Assembly: GCF_910592395.1 (NCBI RefSeq)
Contig: NC_088313.1
Location: 15,266,437 to 15,330,436 of the forward strand
Origin: Lineus longissimus
Taxonomy: Eukaryota > Nemertea > Pilidiophora > Heteronemertea > Lineidae
DNA length: 64,000 bases
Reading direction: 5' to 3'
The notes under the pieces were generated by a model. That model searched no databases and was not told the DNA's origin. It worked only from the letters and a program-made list of their open reading frames with translations. Of the stretch, positions 28,201-43,200 are shown piece after piece. The position numbers were made by a program, and so were the translations under genes. Numbering within the stretch: the stretch's first letter is position 1; each line of letters opens with the position of its first letter.

Positions 28201-31200
28201 CCTGAAAGAACCGCGTCGTACTTGAGTGCACTTTCTCCTCTCGTAGCATATTACCATATTGCCTCTTCAGACTCCCCTACATAATTTATCAGAGTAATGT
28301 ACGGCCGTGGGGACGCTCTATTCACTTTCATCCATTTGATAATACATATTCAGTGATTAACTCGTCCAAAATGAATGCAATTCCGCTCTTTGTCTTTTAC
28401 TGAACACCGCCAAGAGGGTTTGTTCATTTTATTGGACACATTAATTGTCTTTGTTATATTCAGACGAGAGCGCTAAAATGCCACAAGGTTTAAACACAAC
28501 GTAAAGCTATCATTTTACCAGCAGGTAATGGTTGTTCATTTAGTAAAAAATTGTGTTAAAAAAGTTGTTACATTAAACAAGGACTGCAAATATAATTATA
28601 TTAATTTTGGTTGATATCAAAAAAGTTTCAAAAAGAATTCCCCTGATGCATGCACGAGGAGTTTCTAAAGCATCATGGGATTGGTTTTACTGAGGTAGAT
28701 TATAAACAGCTCTCACTTATTTCAAGGAGACCATTCTACAATCGGAGGAAAAAGGACAAAGGATTGTCGCTTGCACACCACAAGAGGAAACTGACATGAT
28801 GATCAGGCTTGCAATAACTGATAAGTCTGATTAGCGAAAGGTAAGGAAGAATTGTCATGCGATGGACAGCCTGACTGAAGACTTGGATTGGAAAAACTCT
28901 GCAAGGACCGGCAAGAACTACTCTTTTAATAGAGGCTGCCAGTCTGGATATGCATAGGCTATTCTCTTGCGGAGATGTGGCATGGTGACCTTGCGACCTT
29001 GCAAAAGAATGAGAATGGAACATTCTTTATATTCCAAGGCAAAAGGTACATATGTCGTGATATGACATGCTAAAGATGAAAAGGTCACACAGTACAGCCT
29101 ATGAAATGTCCGAAGAGCCAAACAATGGTTCATTGTCTGTGTGGCTCATAACAAGGTCAAAAGCGAACACAGAACAGAGAAAAACTGCACAAGGTCACAG
29201 TCAATGGATACCCGGCTTTAACAGCATCTGAATAACATTCTCCTTTTAAAAACAACCTGAGCTGTCCGAATACTGGGACTGCGGTGATCAACAATGTGGA
29301 TACTGCTCCATTGATAACACCAGCCTATCGAGTTAGTCAAGCAATACAACTGCACTCATTACACAGTTGGTATTTGAAAAACCCTAGAGAATACCAGTTC
29401 TCATCATCGATCATTCTAACATACTGCTACCAGTCACGATTTAGAATTCCCCGTACTGCTAACGCCATTAACTAAGGTTGATATTGGTATTCGCTTCTGG
29501 TGCGTAGTGTTTGCGTTAATGTTGTTGCTTGTCCGATACTGATGGCTATCGAGCCATTTACGAGCGCGGCAGACTTGAGTTGCATGAATTATTCACCGAA
29601 CACGAATCTGACGTACGTCGAGGATCGGTGAAAAGTTCTCTATTTCCTCATTATTACGAGGTGAACAGTATTAAAGTGAAGGCTGATGTTTACCCTGCAC
29701 AAAGCTGATTGATAACCAATGCGAGGACAGGGTAAGAATTGAGAATCAGAAATCGCTAGCAACAAGGTGGGTGGATGCAGCGCAAAAATGAATGACATTC
29801 AACAGAGCAACTTTGCAAGCTTTAAAACAGATTGTCTACCACGTGACAAAATCAAAACGACCACATCTGTACAGAGGCATGCACTGCAGACAAGTGATTT
29901 TTATCACTGTGATGCAGAGTGATAACAAGATCACTAAGCTGCAAACAAAACTGCAAACAAAACTGCAATCAAACTGGTGGTGACCTTGCAGACTGGTGAC
30001 TTTTGTAACATGCAATGTTGGCTGCATTGAAACTTGCTTGTCTGCAATATCTAATGGTGAATTAATCAGTATATTAGTTGCAGTCGCAACTGTCATCGCA
30101 ATGTGCCGGTAATAAAGAAAGTACACCCATCATAATTCATCTGACTGCCATTAAGGCATGGATCGAGACATAAGTACATTTAATTACAAATTTATTCTTG
30201 TTTTGAAGGTTAATTTATCATAAAACTTATTTGGTTCACCTACATGGTGTAGTAAACACATCATTATCAGCATATAAAAACTCCGAATCAGGCGAAATAT
30301 TTTAGGAAATCTGAAATTTGACATTTTGACAGCGTTTGCTCAACACTACATTTGTAGACCTGGCAACTTAGGTCAAAATTCAACCTTCTGTTTATCTCTA
30401 CTGAATAGAGTACCTCTACAGTTGCTAAAAGGAAATGTTGAAGAAGCCAACCAGTATCAATCTTCAGCCTTGGTGATAAAGACCCAGTGATGAAAAACAA
30501 GATACAAAAAGAAGCGATCTCTTTCCTGCATTCCAGGCATGACCAGCCCATCAAGCAACGTCTGCTTTTCATTATGCGATTTCATATCCACTCAACTAAC
30601 CTACATGTACTGAGAAAAACCGCCAAGATATCTCACAGTACACCACACAACGTTTCCACATAGAGAAGAAAAAAATACAATTTACCCAGAAGCAATATTG
30701 GAGAAGATTGGCTTGGAATAAATTGAAAACCGCCAGTGCTGCCACCTTGGTACTGATCGTTGAACTATAAAGTGGGTCAACTGAATTTATAAACAGGAGC
30801 TGCCAGGTTGATAAACTCTGGCACACATTGATCAACATATACTATGATAATGAATGTAAACATGGGTTCCCGGCAACAGATGGTGGCTTGTTGGTTGATG
30901 AGAGAGCAGATGAATTGTGTAGTATACTACAAACCATTTGGAAATATGGAAATGGATTTTTAAAATTTCTATGCAGTGGTAATGGAGGAAGCGATATTGT
31001 CAATATTGACATGTTTTGGTGCCAGATGTAAGCAATGGATATGTGCATGACAAATTCTCTCTCTGTAATATTTGTGGACATCTGCACCACAACCTTCTTT
31101 AGTGCAACAAACTGATTCAAGGGTCCGAGAGTTTATTTACAATGCAGGGGAAATCGCCAATCGTCTTTTACACAAATTTGAAGGACCATTTTGTATCCTC

Positions 31201-34200
31201 CTTCAGATTATCTTTAGAGCCAGGCAAATTTAAAGCATCACCAGAAGTCAGACATGGACTCGGACAATCAAAGATGTATGGACTCACCTTAAAAACACAG
31301 ACTTCCCCTTCGTCAATAAATTCCAGGTGGTTATCCTGAAGAAATTCAATTGGTTTCAGCTTTCCATTTGCTATCCCTGCTTTATCCACTAACTGTTTGA
31401 AATTCTGCAAGAGGAGAGAGCATAGTTGAGTTAATCTGCTTTGTTACAGACAACATATATGTCACATGTAAAGGTGGATTGTGATTCTTTGACCTCGGAG
31501 AGTCCTGGTTGTGAGGCCTTTCACCATTGAAAAATTACAAAATGACAAATTTTCCGATGATACCTAGTGGATCTTATAATTACATGCGCCTCTTGCCACG
31601 CTCTATGCGGCCTACTTTACGTGGGCTCCTGACATGATAAGTTCAGGGTTTTGACCCACAATCTGTAACTATCTTTCCAACTCATCCCCCAGTATTATGC
31701 TTCAAGAGAAGAATGCTCATCATCAGTTAAGTAGATGGCTCCATTCTGTGAGAAGACCATATAAATTCTATCATTGTCCACAAATCCCACAACCATGTTT
31801 ATGGTTGCACTTTGATGATATCTCACCGCGCCACAGTCACACAACGGCCTGCCAAATCTCCTTGCTGGCGCCTCCTTCTAAATTAGTACTACCCGACCTG
31901 TTTGGGAAATGGCCCATTGATTTTCTTCAACACACATCAGCCAAAAGCTAAGCGAGCCACCGCTGTTCAATATTTCATATCTAAGGCCAACATATCAGAC
32001 GCACATTGAATATTCCCCCACTCATTTTGAATGCTTGTGTATTCAGGCAGGTTGTTGGCTGTTTAATGATAGTCAGTTTTGATTCAAGAATGGGCCGGTT
32101 CTAAGAACTGTTCTATAGACGATCTGATAAATATTTCGGAAAAAAGAGTTGGCCGGATTGAATTGGCTCGTTTGACTGACACTGCCTAAAAGGTTCACCC
32201 ATAAAGTCTGGTCCGTCACTGCCTGACACTGACACGTAAAACTCTAGTCAGTCGCTGCGTTGAGAGATCACCCATGAAATTTTGTCTATCACTGCATTGA
32301 GTCTACATTCTTTAAGTCAACTTCTGGAGTACTTTACAGGACTTTTTATATTGTGTATACCTACCAATGCTGGCCAGTCTAGTTTCTGCTTATTTTTGGT
32401 AAGATCTGTCCTAGATCCCCATATCAGGTTTTCCTCCACCAAGAATATCTGAAAGATGTTTTCATGTATTCTAATCCATTCACGGCGCGACCAATTGCGA
32501 TCATCGAACTCGACCAGAACCTGAAAATACATGAGAAGAGACTAAATGAGATATCTTACATGATAAGGAATCCATCTTCTTCTTTGAAATTGGCACTAGC
32601 TCCGAAGCAGTTATGACAAAAATACAATACAAACTATGCAAGGGGGGGGGGGCACAGGCAACAAAATTACAGATTTCAGGGAAACAAAGACGTTTCTGAT
32701 AATTAGAAGGAAGAAAGCAACAAGACTACAATTTTTTGATGATTCACTTTATTTCCGTTTTCCTTCAGTAAACAAAATATTACAAAAAGACAACACCTGG
32801 TAGTTTTTTTTCTTCTAAATACTTAGATATAAAAAATATCAAGTTGTTTGAAAATCATCACAGTAAGCCTCTACATCCTTCTGCTGTTCATTTTTAGTCA
32901 GATTTGTTACTTGCACATGTCATGAACTGACAACAATACAAACTATTTCAGATATTTCAAGTCAAGGGGCTAAGCTATAAGACATTGTAAAACAGGACTT
33001 TACAGGTTTGAAAAGCAATAATGAAGGTAATAAACCAACTGCTACTTAGCCACCTTACAAACCCCATTATTTCCCATACAATTTGTATCTGAAGAGATGG
33101 CCATCTGGTATCTACATGGAATTGGGGACAGGTTGTTAATTGGCATGCTTCGGGCAATCAAACAGTTAGTTGGAGTTCGGAAATAGATGTCCTGAGATGA
33201 CCACATGCAAGGCTTATGCATGGATGGGCTGATTGTCTGATGCATTAGTGAAACATGTTTAACGGAGATCCAGAAATTCCCTTTGACCTTGACAATCTAT
33301 GGTGGAATTATAAGGAGGGATTGCCAGCTTTACATGTAGCTTCACAGACCTTTTCGGACAAACCAGAAACACAAAATCTCGGAACCTGCTTTCAGAAATA
33401 CATCCAGCTCCAACAAAAGAATATAACGACACCCAAATACGAGCCGATTCAAAGTAGACATGAAAGGCGCAATTTATATCTCTCGATTCGATGATACATT
33501 TGATTTTCCGATGTGTGCACCTTGATTACGCTAGTGCAAGGGTGCGAACTGCGTCGATGGGTTGAGTAGATGTGCCTTAATGGAGTACGCCACCCAGGGT
33601 ATCAAAGATTAACAGTGTGATTGATGTTCTGCCTCCAACACAGTTTGACAGGAAGAGATTTTGGTCCAACAAGAGTGCCATTATGTTTTGAGATGGGAAC
33701 TGTCTCCCACACAAAAAAGCATCATATTTCCAGTACGAAATGTGTAAGTAAATCTACTATGTTATTGAATGAAAAGTAATTAAATGGGCCTGATATTGTT
33801 GGACTGCACTTGACCTTGTGAGATTCCCAGGGATATGATAACAGGTCAGCCTATACGAGCCTCCCCATACTCAGATGAGAAGGCCAAGGCAACAGCAGAG
33901 TTGAGTACATAGTGAAGCTATGGAGCAGTCTTGAGTAGACAGTTTTAGATAAGTTATTTCTAGACACTACATTCCTGAGTCAGTGAAAATGATACCACAG
34001 GTACTGCTAATTGTATGGAGAGTGTTACCTCTACTCCACAAGGACTGTGAGTGTGTAGATAGGCAAAAGGCAAGTCCATCTGGATAGAAATAGCAACTCA
34101 GGTGCAAGGGTAGTCAGATCAAGAGCGACCACCAAAACAGACATGAAGTTGCAGCATTTTTAATCAGGCAGAGGCATATTTTTGACAGGTTTTTAGTGAA

Positions 34201-37200
34201 CTTGGCACTGTCAATGTTGACATCAGTCATTGCAGTTTTAGCTGGTTCTTCGTGTGAGGATGGATGCTGTTGTAGCCCGCGAAGAAAACACTCGAGCAGC
34301 AAAGAAAAGTGTTTGCTGACACAGACGTCTCAGGACAGTAACGCCTCGAGGGATGTGGTGGCACAGTTGACATAGAAACAAGGAAAAATCAAGTTGCCGG
34401 AGTTGGTGAATGCGTGTGCAAAGCCAAACCTACAGTCCATACATGTATCTCTGAACAGTGCCTAATCATTTTTATAGTTATTTCAACTAGCCTTGATGTG
34501 CATGATCAATAGAGAACTGTTATTGCAACACCATACACAGATCATCAACACATCTGTGTCATCGGGGCACTGCAGCAGCCCAACAAAGGAAATATCTTGC
34601 TAAGACAATACATTAAACCTGTCATGTCTTGGTGGTCGCAGGAGTGATGAGCGAAGTATGGTCAAATAACATGGCATTGTACTCTGCAGAGAAGCTGAAG
34701 TGATAGGCTAGCAAAATGTGCCAAGTTTGCACATATTCGTCATCAGTTTTAGCAGCAAATGCCTTTCACAAGAACATAGGCTCTCCAAGGAAATGGCTTG
34801 CAGCATCAGCAGTACTTGGTGTACTCAGTTGTATGAGAGCATGCAGGCAAAGGTGTAAGAATAATTAGACAGCAGCACTGAACAGATCCCAATCATTTTC
34901 TTATGATACGCCAAACAATGCACGCTCAGCTGGGAACCTCCATAAAAACGGTACCTGCCATCACATAGAGGAGAAAGAGTTCTGTATACTGAGTACAGCC
35001 GTCGATACAAATATGGACACCAAAGTGTGTTCATGGTGGAAAGTATGAGATGAAGCCAAAAAATTACTGTATGCAAAGTTGCTTTATCAAACACGCAACA
35101 TCAAAGACCACAATGGCAGTGAGATGAAACCAATAAAGTAGAGATTCTCCTGAAAGCTGCAAGCTGGGTGAAGAACAACTGTTTCCTAAAAACTGATTTT
35201 GATCTACATCTCTTGTTTACTCTCAGGCATATACTGGCACCATACTCTCTGAGGTGAAATGCAGGATTTGTTTTTAAAGTAGTCGACCTGGCCACATACT
35301 GCTTGCATGTTGGCAGAGCACTAAAAGCATTCCTTTTGACAACATGTTTCAAACTATAATATACTGAACTAATTTTCTCTTCCAAACTATGATAACTGAA
35401 TTTTGGTATTGCAGGCAAACACAAGATAATTAATAGGCCTACAAGCTCAACAAGATGTCAAGCACAAAACACTGTTCGATATACATGCATAAGTAAGTAA
35501 TTGAAATGTATGAAATACATTGTAGATAGGCTATGGTAAAAGAGATAAAATGAAAGGTTGCCAAAGAACATTCAGAACTGTGCTAATAGCATAATGGTTT
35601 GCATGAATGGAATGATATTCTAAAGGTTTGATAGGGGGTCCTTTGTATCAGCTCTATAACCATCTGCGTTGAGTTGATACCTGGTGTGTGCAAACATTTT
35701 GAAAGTAGGCCTAAAACAAGTTCATGCATGCAGTTACAATACACATGGCATGAAAGAACAGCATTTAGGATTGACTCCACTCTGAGTGTTTTAACAAAAC
35801 CGCTCTTGGCCATTTGTAGGTTGCCATTTTTGCATTTTTTAAAGCTTTTGTCGCAATGGCAAACTGAGGTTTCCTTGCTTTGAGGAATCGATCCTTCAGG
35901 CCTACAAGTCCATGCATGCAGTTACTATCTACATGATATGATGATAAAAGAAAAGGACAACTTGCTCAAGCTCGCCACATAAAATATTAGTTGGCCATTT
36001 TCGCTCCCTACCCATCATGCCCCTGGCAAAATGCAGAGAATGACCATAACACAAGTTGGCTCTACACTGAACTTCAGAAGGTCACCAGAACTAACAAGAT
36101 TTGCATAGCATATCACAGGATATTTGGCTGACCTCAAATTTGCCCCTAGATATTGAACTAGTCAATTTTAACTCATTCTATTCCCACAATAGAATAATTG
36201 TCAGTAATCTTACAGACAGATACACTGCTTACGGGACAGTGAACTTTCAAGAGAGCTGACCCCAACTTGTACTGGAAGGGTAATCATCAGGGTTCACCCA
36301 TTGTGTCAGTCACACAATACAATCTAAGAATACAATATCTATGGGCATGATGGAGAAGTACCAATCATCTTCTTACAAATACAATGAAAATCACCTGTTG
36401 GGGAAGAAATAGCACCCGTGTCAACAGCAGTCAGATGGAACTAAATTCACTGCCGACCTGATCAATGCATCTATGATGGGTACCCAAAGCTCATTAGGAA
36501 TTGAACCTGTTCTCAAGAATCTGATGGCGCACTCCAATTGCTACAATACCCCACAACTCATGTGCCTAAAGGAACGAAGCAAGTTCCAAGACTCATGAGT
36601 TACAGTACCTGTGTATGTGTGTAAAGGACTGGAACATGGTCCCAGATTCATGTTTTAGAAGATAACATGTTTGTAAAGGACTGAAATGTTTTCAGACTCA
36701 TGTGTGAAGAGAATAAAATGTTCCCGAGAACCATGGGTTACAGTACCCATGAGTATAAAGGACTGAAATATTCCACTTGAGAATCATGGGTTACAGTAAC
36801 CATGAGTATAAAGGACTGAAATATTCCACTTGAGAATCATGGGTTACAGTATACCCATGAGTATAAAGGACTGAAATATTCCACTTGAGAATCATGGGTT
36901 ACAGTACCCACGAGTAAAAGGACTGAAATATTCCACTTGAGAATCATGGGTTACAGTACCCATGAGTATAAAGGACTGAAATATTCCACTTGAGAATCAT
37001 GGGTTACAGTACCCATGAGTGTGAAGGACTTGAACAGTTTTAAGAATAAAGTGTGGCAGTATACCCATGTGCGTAAGGATGGCAAATGTGCCCAGTCACA
37101 TCTTACATGGTGTACTCTACCCACACCAAAGTGGCAAAAGGTTATGTTGGAATACAGATCAGACAAGTTATATTACTGGTTGACAGATGCTGGCATCATA

Positions 37201-40200
37201 TGTCAAAAGGGAACTGATCCAGCCAAAATAAAAGAACCCTCTTAACATGAAGCATTCAGCATCCTTGATGAAAATCATGTATTCTATTCTTGTATAATGT
37301 CTTCAGGCATGTCACATTCTCTCTCCACTTTGCATTGCCACAGGCACTTTGCCCAACATGCCACCATGGAAATAATGCCTGTGTCACAACACACAATGTA
37401 TGTCTCTATTATCGATTTTCTTTGCCTTGTATTTGAAGCATCACTCTGTCAACTCTCTATAATCTAACTACAAAGAGAAACATGAGAACATTGAATCACC
37501 AGCAGCGGAGAAAATAGCAGAGCAAACATTCCGTTTGAACATCCTCCTGCGGGGCATAAAACTGTTCAATGAGTTCAAGGACTGTAATTCATTGAAAATA
37601 CAAATTTTTTTCTGACTTGCGAGTAGATACCTACTCTACAGTGATGTATAATGTGGTACACAGAAGAATTTATTACCGGTACCAATTTCAATGGCAGAAT
37701 ACATGTACGCATGAATTCAGTTAACACCTAAACGAACAATCTCCAAACTATCTCAGTAAGCCCAGAACTGACAACTCAACAGATGACGCCAAAGACCATG
37801 TGTTACTATGAGCATTGTGCGTAGGGGTTTAGTTGAACATGAACATGACTTTTGATTACCAGAATGACCGGATGATGCTTCAACACATCTATTAGAAACC
37901 CAAAATTATGTTACAATTCGTCACAGCACAACTGTGCAACCAAAATATGCTCAGGGAAGAAACACCACTTCTGTGTAACGGTAGTCAATTCATGACATTC
38001 CCATGCATCATTGCAACAATGAAGCCAAGTTCTGATTCCATTAGTGCAAAATCACAGCCGCAGATTCAAAATAAGGCACCAACAAAAGCTCAATAGAAAT
38101 ATCCTGGTTACCCAGCAACAACAACCAAACAAGTGGATGCAACACGGTTGAATATCTGATACAGTGGCAAGTGGACATGACCACCATTTGGAGATGACCT
38201 AGGCCGAGACCCCTATTGGTGATAAATAGTACTTTGTAGTAACAACAAATCTGCCCCATCATGAACATTCCGAAGATATTTTTACTGTTATGAAAATGAT
38301 CTCGTCTATTATGCACTAACCTAGATTTGAAGTCTGCTGGCTGACAAAAAAGTAGTCCCAGCCATAGTCAATGTGCAGTGAAGCTATGCTGATGAGATGG
38401 AAAAATTCAATACCACGGCACAGCTTGCAGAAACTGTGCTGTGTATGTACAGTACCAGCAGGCGAGCTGCACGATAAGCACCACTGTGGGCGCACAAACA
38501 TCTAAATCACTAGCAAGCAATCTCCACGCCATCTTGACAATATCAGGCCATTTCACTCGATACATACATTCTAAAGAGCTCCCTCCCATGCATAAGGAGG
38601 TGTCATGTTGTAGGGCCTGTTTGCAAGAGGATGTCTTCAGGCAGGTTTCAATATCAATAACTAATCCCATCGTACAGTTGGATTATTAAAAAGCTTCACT
38701 ACAGTCTACAGAACCAGGCCCATGTTGCTAATGAACCTGGCAGTGGTCCCTTTTTCTGTCCCTGATACCTGGAGCTTTTTAATTGCCTCTACAAATGCAC
38801 CGTTCGCCCAATTCAAATGAGACAGTACCATTCGGGAATTTAACTAGGTTGCATCTTCCTTTTGATCTCTCTCAGTCCTAGGGAAAAAAATGAGATCAAA
38901 ATTTTAAAATGTCAGCTTGAAAATGCACCAACCAGTAACAGTCTACAAGGAAAACGATTTTTTACCCCCACCCTGCAAAACCCTTCATGACCCTGCCATT
39001 TGAAACAAAGTAGGCGAACTTTATACACTGGCTGTCTAGCTGCAGTGTTTACCTTGGCAGTAGATGGAGACTAGCGCTAACATGAGCCATGAGAAGAGAA
39101 TGTGGATGCGGATGCATCTGCATGTGCCCAACAATCTACATGTAAACATTCTACTTCAACCCACAATAATTTGCGATGAACAGCAATGTAGTTTTATATC
39201 TCATCTCAACTCTCCTGGCCATGAACGGACTAGCAGTGATGCAAAACGAATCTTTTTGATAATCATTTACAAATTGGTTCTGGCATGCAAATTCAACTCC
39301 AAGCTTACCGGATAAAACTAAAATTTCCACAGGCAATATTTCTGCGGATTTTGCAATTGAGGGCTAATTCGAAAACATTGGGTCAAGATACAAGCTGACT
39401 TTTTGACATGCATGGCTCCATTGCAAACAGTGAACATGCACATCATTCAGTTTCTGAGTTAGTGAACAGCAGGGATGGTTCGGTGAGTCAGTCTGCTATT
39501 ATCAGTGGGATACACTTGAATCAGCCAACAGAAATTCAATGCAGCTTGAACAGGGAGGGACTGCTTTTTACAGCAATGGAAAAGTTTAACCCTTCAAGGT
39601 GCTCTCGAAAGAAACCCGGTCAGCGAGACAATCGTTCAATGACGGAGAAGTTTCTTCTTGCATTATTGTAAGGTTTATTACCTTGATCGTGAATACTGGT
39701 AACTGAGAAGACCATGCCATCTAACCGATGCTGTAAACAGCCCAGCTGTAAACAGACCGCATTCATGACATTAGTTGCATAAAATTGAATTGAGCATGAA
39801 CAGTTAGCCTACATTAAATTGTATTTCCAAATCATCTCTCCCGGCAATTTGTAACTGACTGTGAATCAAGCGTTGGGGTGAACCGACTTCTCTTCATTTT
39901 TCCTGCTGATGTGATGAACAAATATCTTTTGCAGGAGGAAACTTATATATATATGTATACATGAAACCTTTCTCTGGACACATGAAAAAATATCATTTGG
40001 CAGAGTGGAAGAGTACGATTATGCTCTTCTAGAGGTTCAAGATACTGTTAGTGTAAGGCCTGAAATAGTGCACTTTTTATTATTTTTGCATATACACGTA
40101 TTCGCAAAAAAACTATAGATAACCACGAAGAACGAAAATACTTGCAGGAGGCTATACATTCTCATGTCGCCAATAAAGTAGATTCCCTCTGGGATAGAGC

Positions 40201-43200
40201 GCCAGAAAGATATTGATTATGCTCGGCCGCCAAGGTCAAGGTCAAATCAAATACGAGTAAACAAATGATAATGATGACTGATGACTGATGATGAGGAGAC
40301 GATCGGAAATCACTTCTTTTAGGAATAACGAAAATCGGTTCCAATTATTGCTAAAATTGCTTTCCAATTCCATCCTTGCATGCAGTTGGGATGTCATGTC
40401 ATTTCAAAAGCCACATCCTGCCACTTAAAAGTCGAAGTGTTCTGTACACTTTTATTCTAAAGAATGCATTTTGACCAAAATACAACCGTTAGTTGGGCTT
40501 ATCTTGACCAACATACACACAGACCTACACTAGACTGCATGGGTATACATGCCAAATATAAATAAGTACGCTACGCCAACTTTTAAATTGGTAACAACAC
40601 AACAATGCTGGCACCACATTGCCCAAAATAACAAACAACATAATGATAATGTATTGGTCTACAGCCTGGAGATTTGGTGCATAGGTAGGCATATGCCACA
40701 ATGTACATTCAATTCTGCATGCAAACCATGAGTATGTCCAAAATAGTAAATCGCATAGGTAGGCCTACCACTTATACCAGAGAATTACCACTGTGTAGGC
40801 ATAGGTAACTTATCAAGAAGAAAGTTTTATCTTCGATGATAAAATGCTTTAGATATGGGGGTTGACATCCAACAAGCTAACAAATTCAACGCATAACAAC
40901 TACAAAAAGAAAGATATTTAGACCTCTCTCTAGGACTGTGGCCGTTTTTTTCCCAAGACTAATAGCCAAATTTTTTTGATGTTTGTGTACTCATTTTGTT
41001 TCTGCACAGGAAACCTGGTAGTGGTACGACAGAATGATATATGTAAAGTAAAGACTTTTAAAATACTATCATGACATGCAGAAGGTCATGAGCATTATAT
41101 GACCTTCGAGGGTCATTAGTATGACCTTTCCAACTGTACAGACTCAGTGTCCTACACAGGTCGAGCTGTACAGTAATAGCTCATTGATACCTTACATTAC
41201 ATTACCTTGTCTCTTTTCTTTGACATTTAGCCTTTTATATGCCTTTTTCAGCTCTCAGTACACTTTGTAAATGGTGCTGTGAAAAAATGCATTCGACAAT
41301 GTTTCCTAGAAAGCCTCTGTGAAAATGGATCTGAGGAGATCCCTAGGCCTTGTAAGGACACTTGTTGTAAAGTGTTTGACAAGAGAGACCCTGGTCAGTG
41401 CAAAGTCCTATAATATCATACTATCTACTGCTGATGCTATATTATTATTATCTCAGTCTGAGATGATCAAACTAAACAGGCCTTGACCAAATCAGCCCAG
41501 CTTTTGCACCAGGACTATATCTGACTTGCCTGAATCGCACAGGCTGAGCATACGCATATTTCATGAAAACATTGATTCAAAATGGTGACCACACAATGCA
41601 TGAATAGGCAAAAATAATCTTATACTGTATGCATAAACCTGTTTTCACTGATACAGAGTTCTGGTGTGTAATCTATTATGTAGTACACCAAGTTACATAC
41701 AATCAAATTTATTGGCGCTTGGCCAGTCACATTCATAATTGAGGAGGCTACACTTTTTTCTATCATGTCAATATACGGTAGTCACAACTCACATTGCATA
41801 CACAATGAATAAACAGCAATATTCAAGGCACTATAGGGCTACACAATGCATTATAGGCCTACACCGTATACCTACGTTAATTTACAGGTGACAGGACTTG
41901 TCAATAACTCTTATCACTGGAATTTATTATCACCTGGTTCAAACTTGCATACAAAATACAATGCACAAATTTTGCAGAGTAGTAAATTTGAGAATTGATT
42001 TTCACAAAAACAGACAGCTGGGACATGAACTAGTCTACAGTAAACATAAATGTTTTCAGCCTACATGTTATCAAGCTACTGTATAATGTTTTCTATGTTT
42101 GAGTCCCACATCGCATCTATCATGATTGCCAACAGGACATCCTAAGAATTGAACTACACATATTTTGTCAAAGTAAAAATATTAGCCTATCACTCAGAAT
42201 TCGCGAGAAGAAGATTGACTCAGTCAGTAGTAGTGGACATGGACCATTCAGGATATATGGTTATAATTATAAGTACCTTATATTTACAATAAAGTAGATA
42301 GTGTAGCCTACATTACACTAAGTACATAGAAACCGACAGGCACTCCTGCTGGTAGGTCAATCAGTGCTAAAACGATGGAAATGCACTATGGCATGTCCAA
42401 TACCTATCATGACCATAAACATGTCCAATGCAACTACCGGTTTGTCATTTTGCCATCATTCATAGAGAGTAGTGTGTCAAGACAAGGTTTAAAATACATG
42501 TACATGTACATGTACAATGAGGGAAATAAGTCTTATAACACTTGCATGACTTGGTAACACAGACATTTTTAAACATTTTATTCTAATTTTGATTTAGAAG
42601 TGGATTACTGGGGATTCTCTAAAGTTGCTTGATCCCTGATGTTCTTAATACCGATGAGAGTATGGTCCCCCCCCCCCTAGTCCTACACTGGCTACAGTAT
42701 GTTGGGGTGCAAAGTTTCAATGGCGGAATTTGCTGAGCAAGACATATATGTAGACAAAGGTACATACATATTTACATGGTGATTATGCTCTCAAACCTGC
42801 TCAAGTTGTATGATCAGAATGTAGTCAAAACACTACTTACCTTCAACCAAAATGAGATAGGGGAAAGTGTATATTGATGTTACCCTACCTACCTACCTGT
42901 AGAAAACAACCCCTACCCAAACAATTTTGAGTTGGGAAGGAATAAAAGCAGCCAAATTCTTGCATTTTCCCTTTATTTTGAATAGTCTTAAAGAGATATC
43001 TGGAAAAAATAGTTAGTTGTTGATAGAAGTTATTTGCCTGGTACATTCCTTCTGTAAGTTTTTATGAGATGTACAGCTGAGTATATTTCATCAAATGATA
43101 ACTTAACTAGTTACCTTAAGGATAGTCGGACTAATGAATTTCTGTTTATTAGTACACTGGCAGGTCTTTTGTTTACCAATCAAGAATAACTAATCTGTGA

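Larger units (their letters stand above)
22707..31287. other. KDM3 intron 3 (8.6 kb)
   Basis: The intron is bounded by GTGAGTC (31287) and TTTACAG (ending at 22707). It contains RFX-like sites (24536, 25063), a GT run followed by a poly-G tract (25420-25450), the nested MITE/retroposon at 26.6-27.5 kb and a SINE head at 27814-27868. No additional exon was recognised. Confidence 0.75.

Noticed and set aside
36726-37036. CRISPR-like array (regular repeats with palindromes)
   Set aside because: The units are contiguous with no variable spacers, and the context is a eukaryotic intron; it is a minisatellite.
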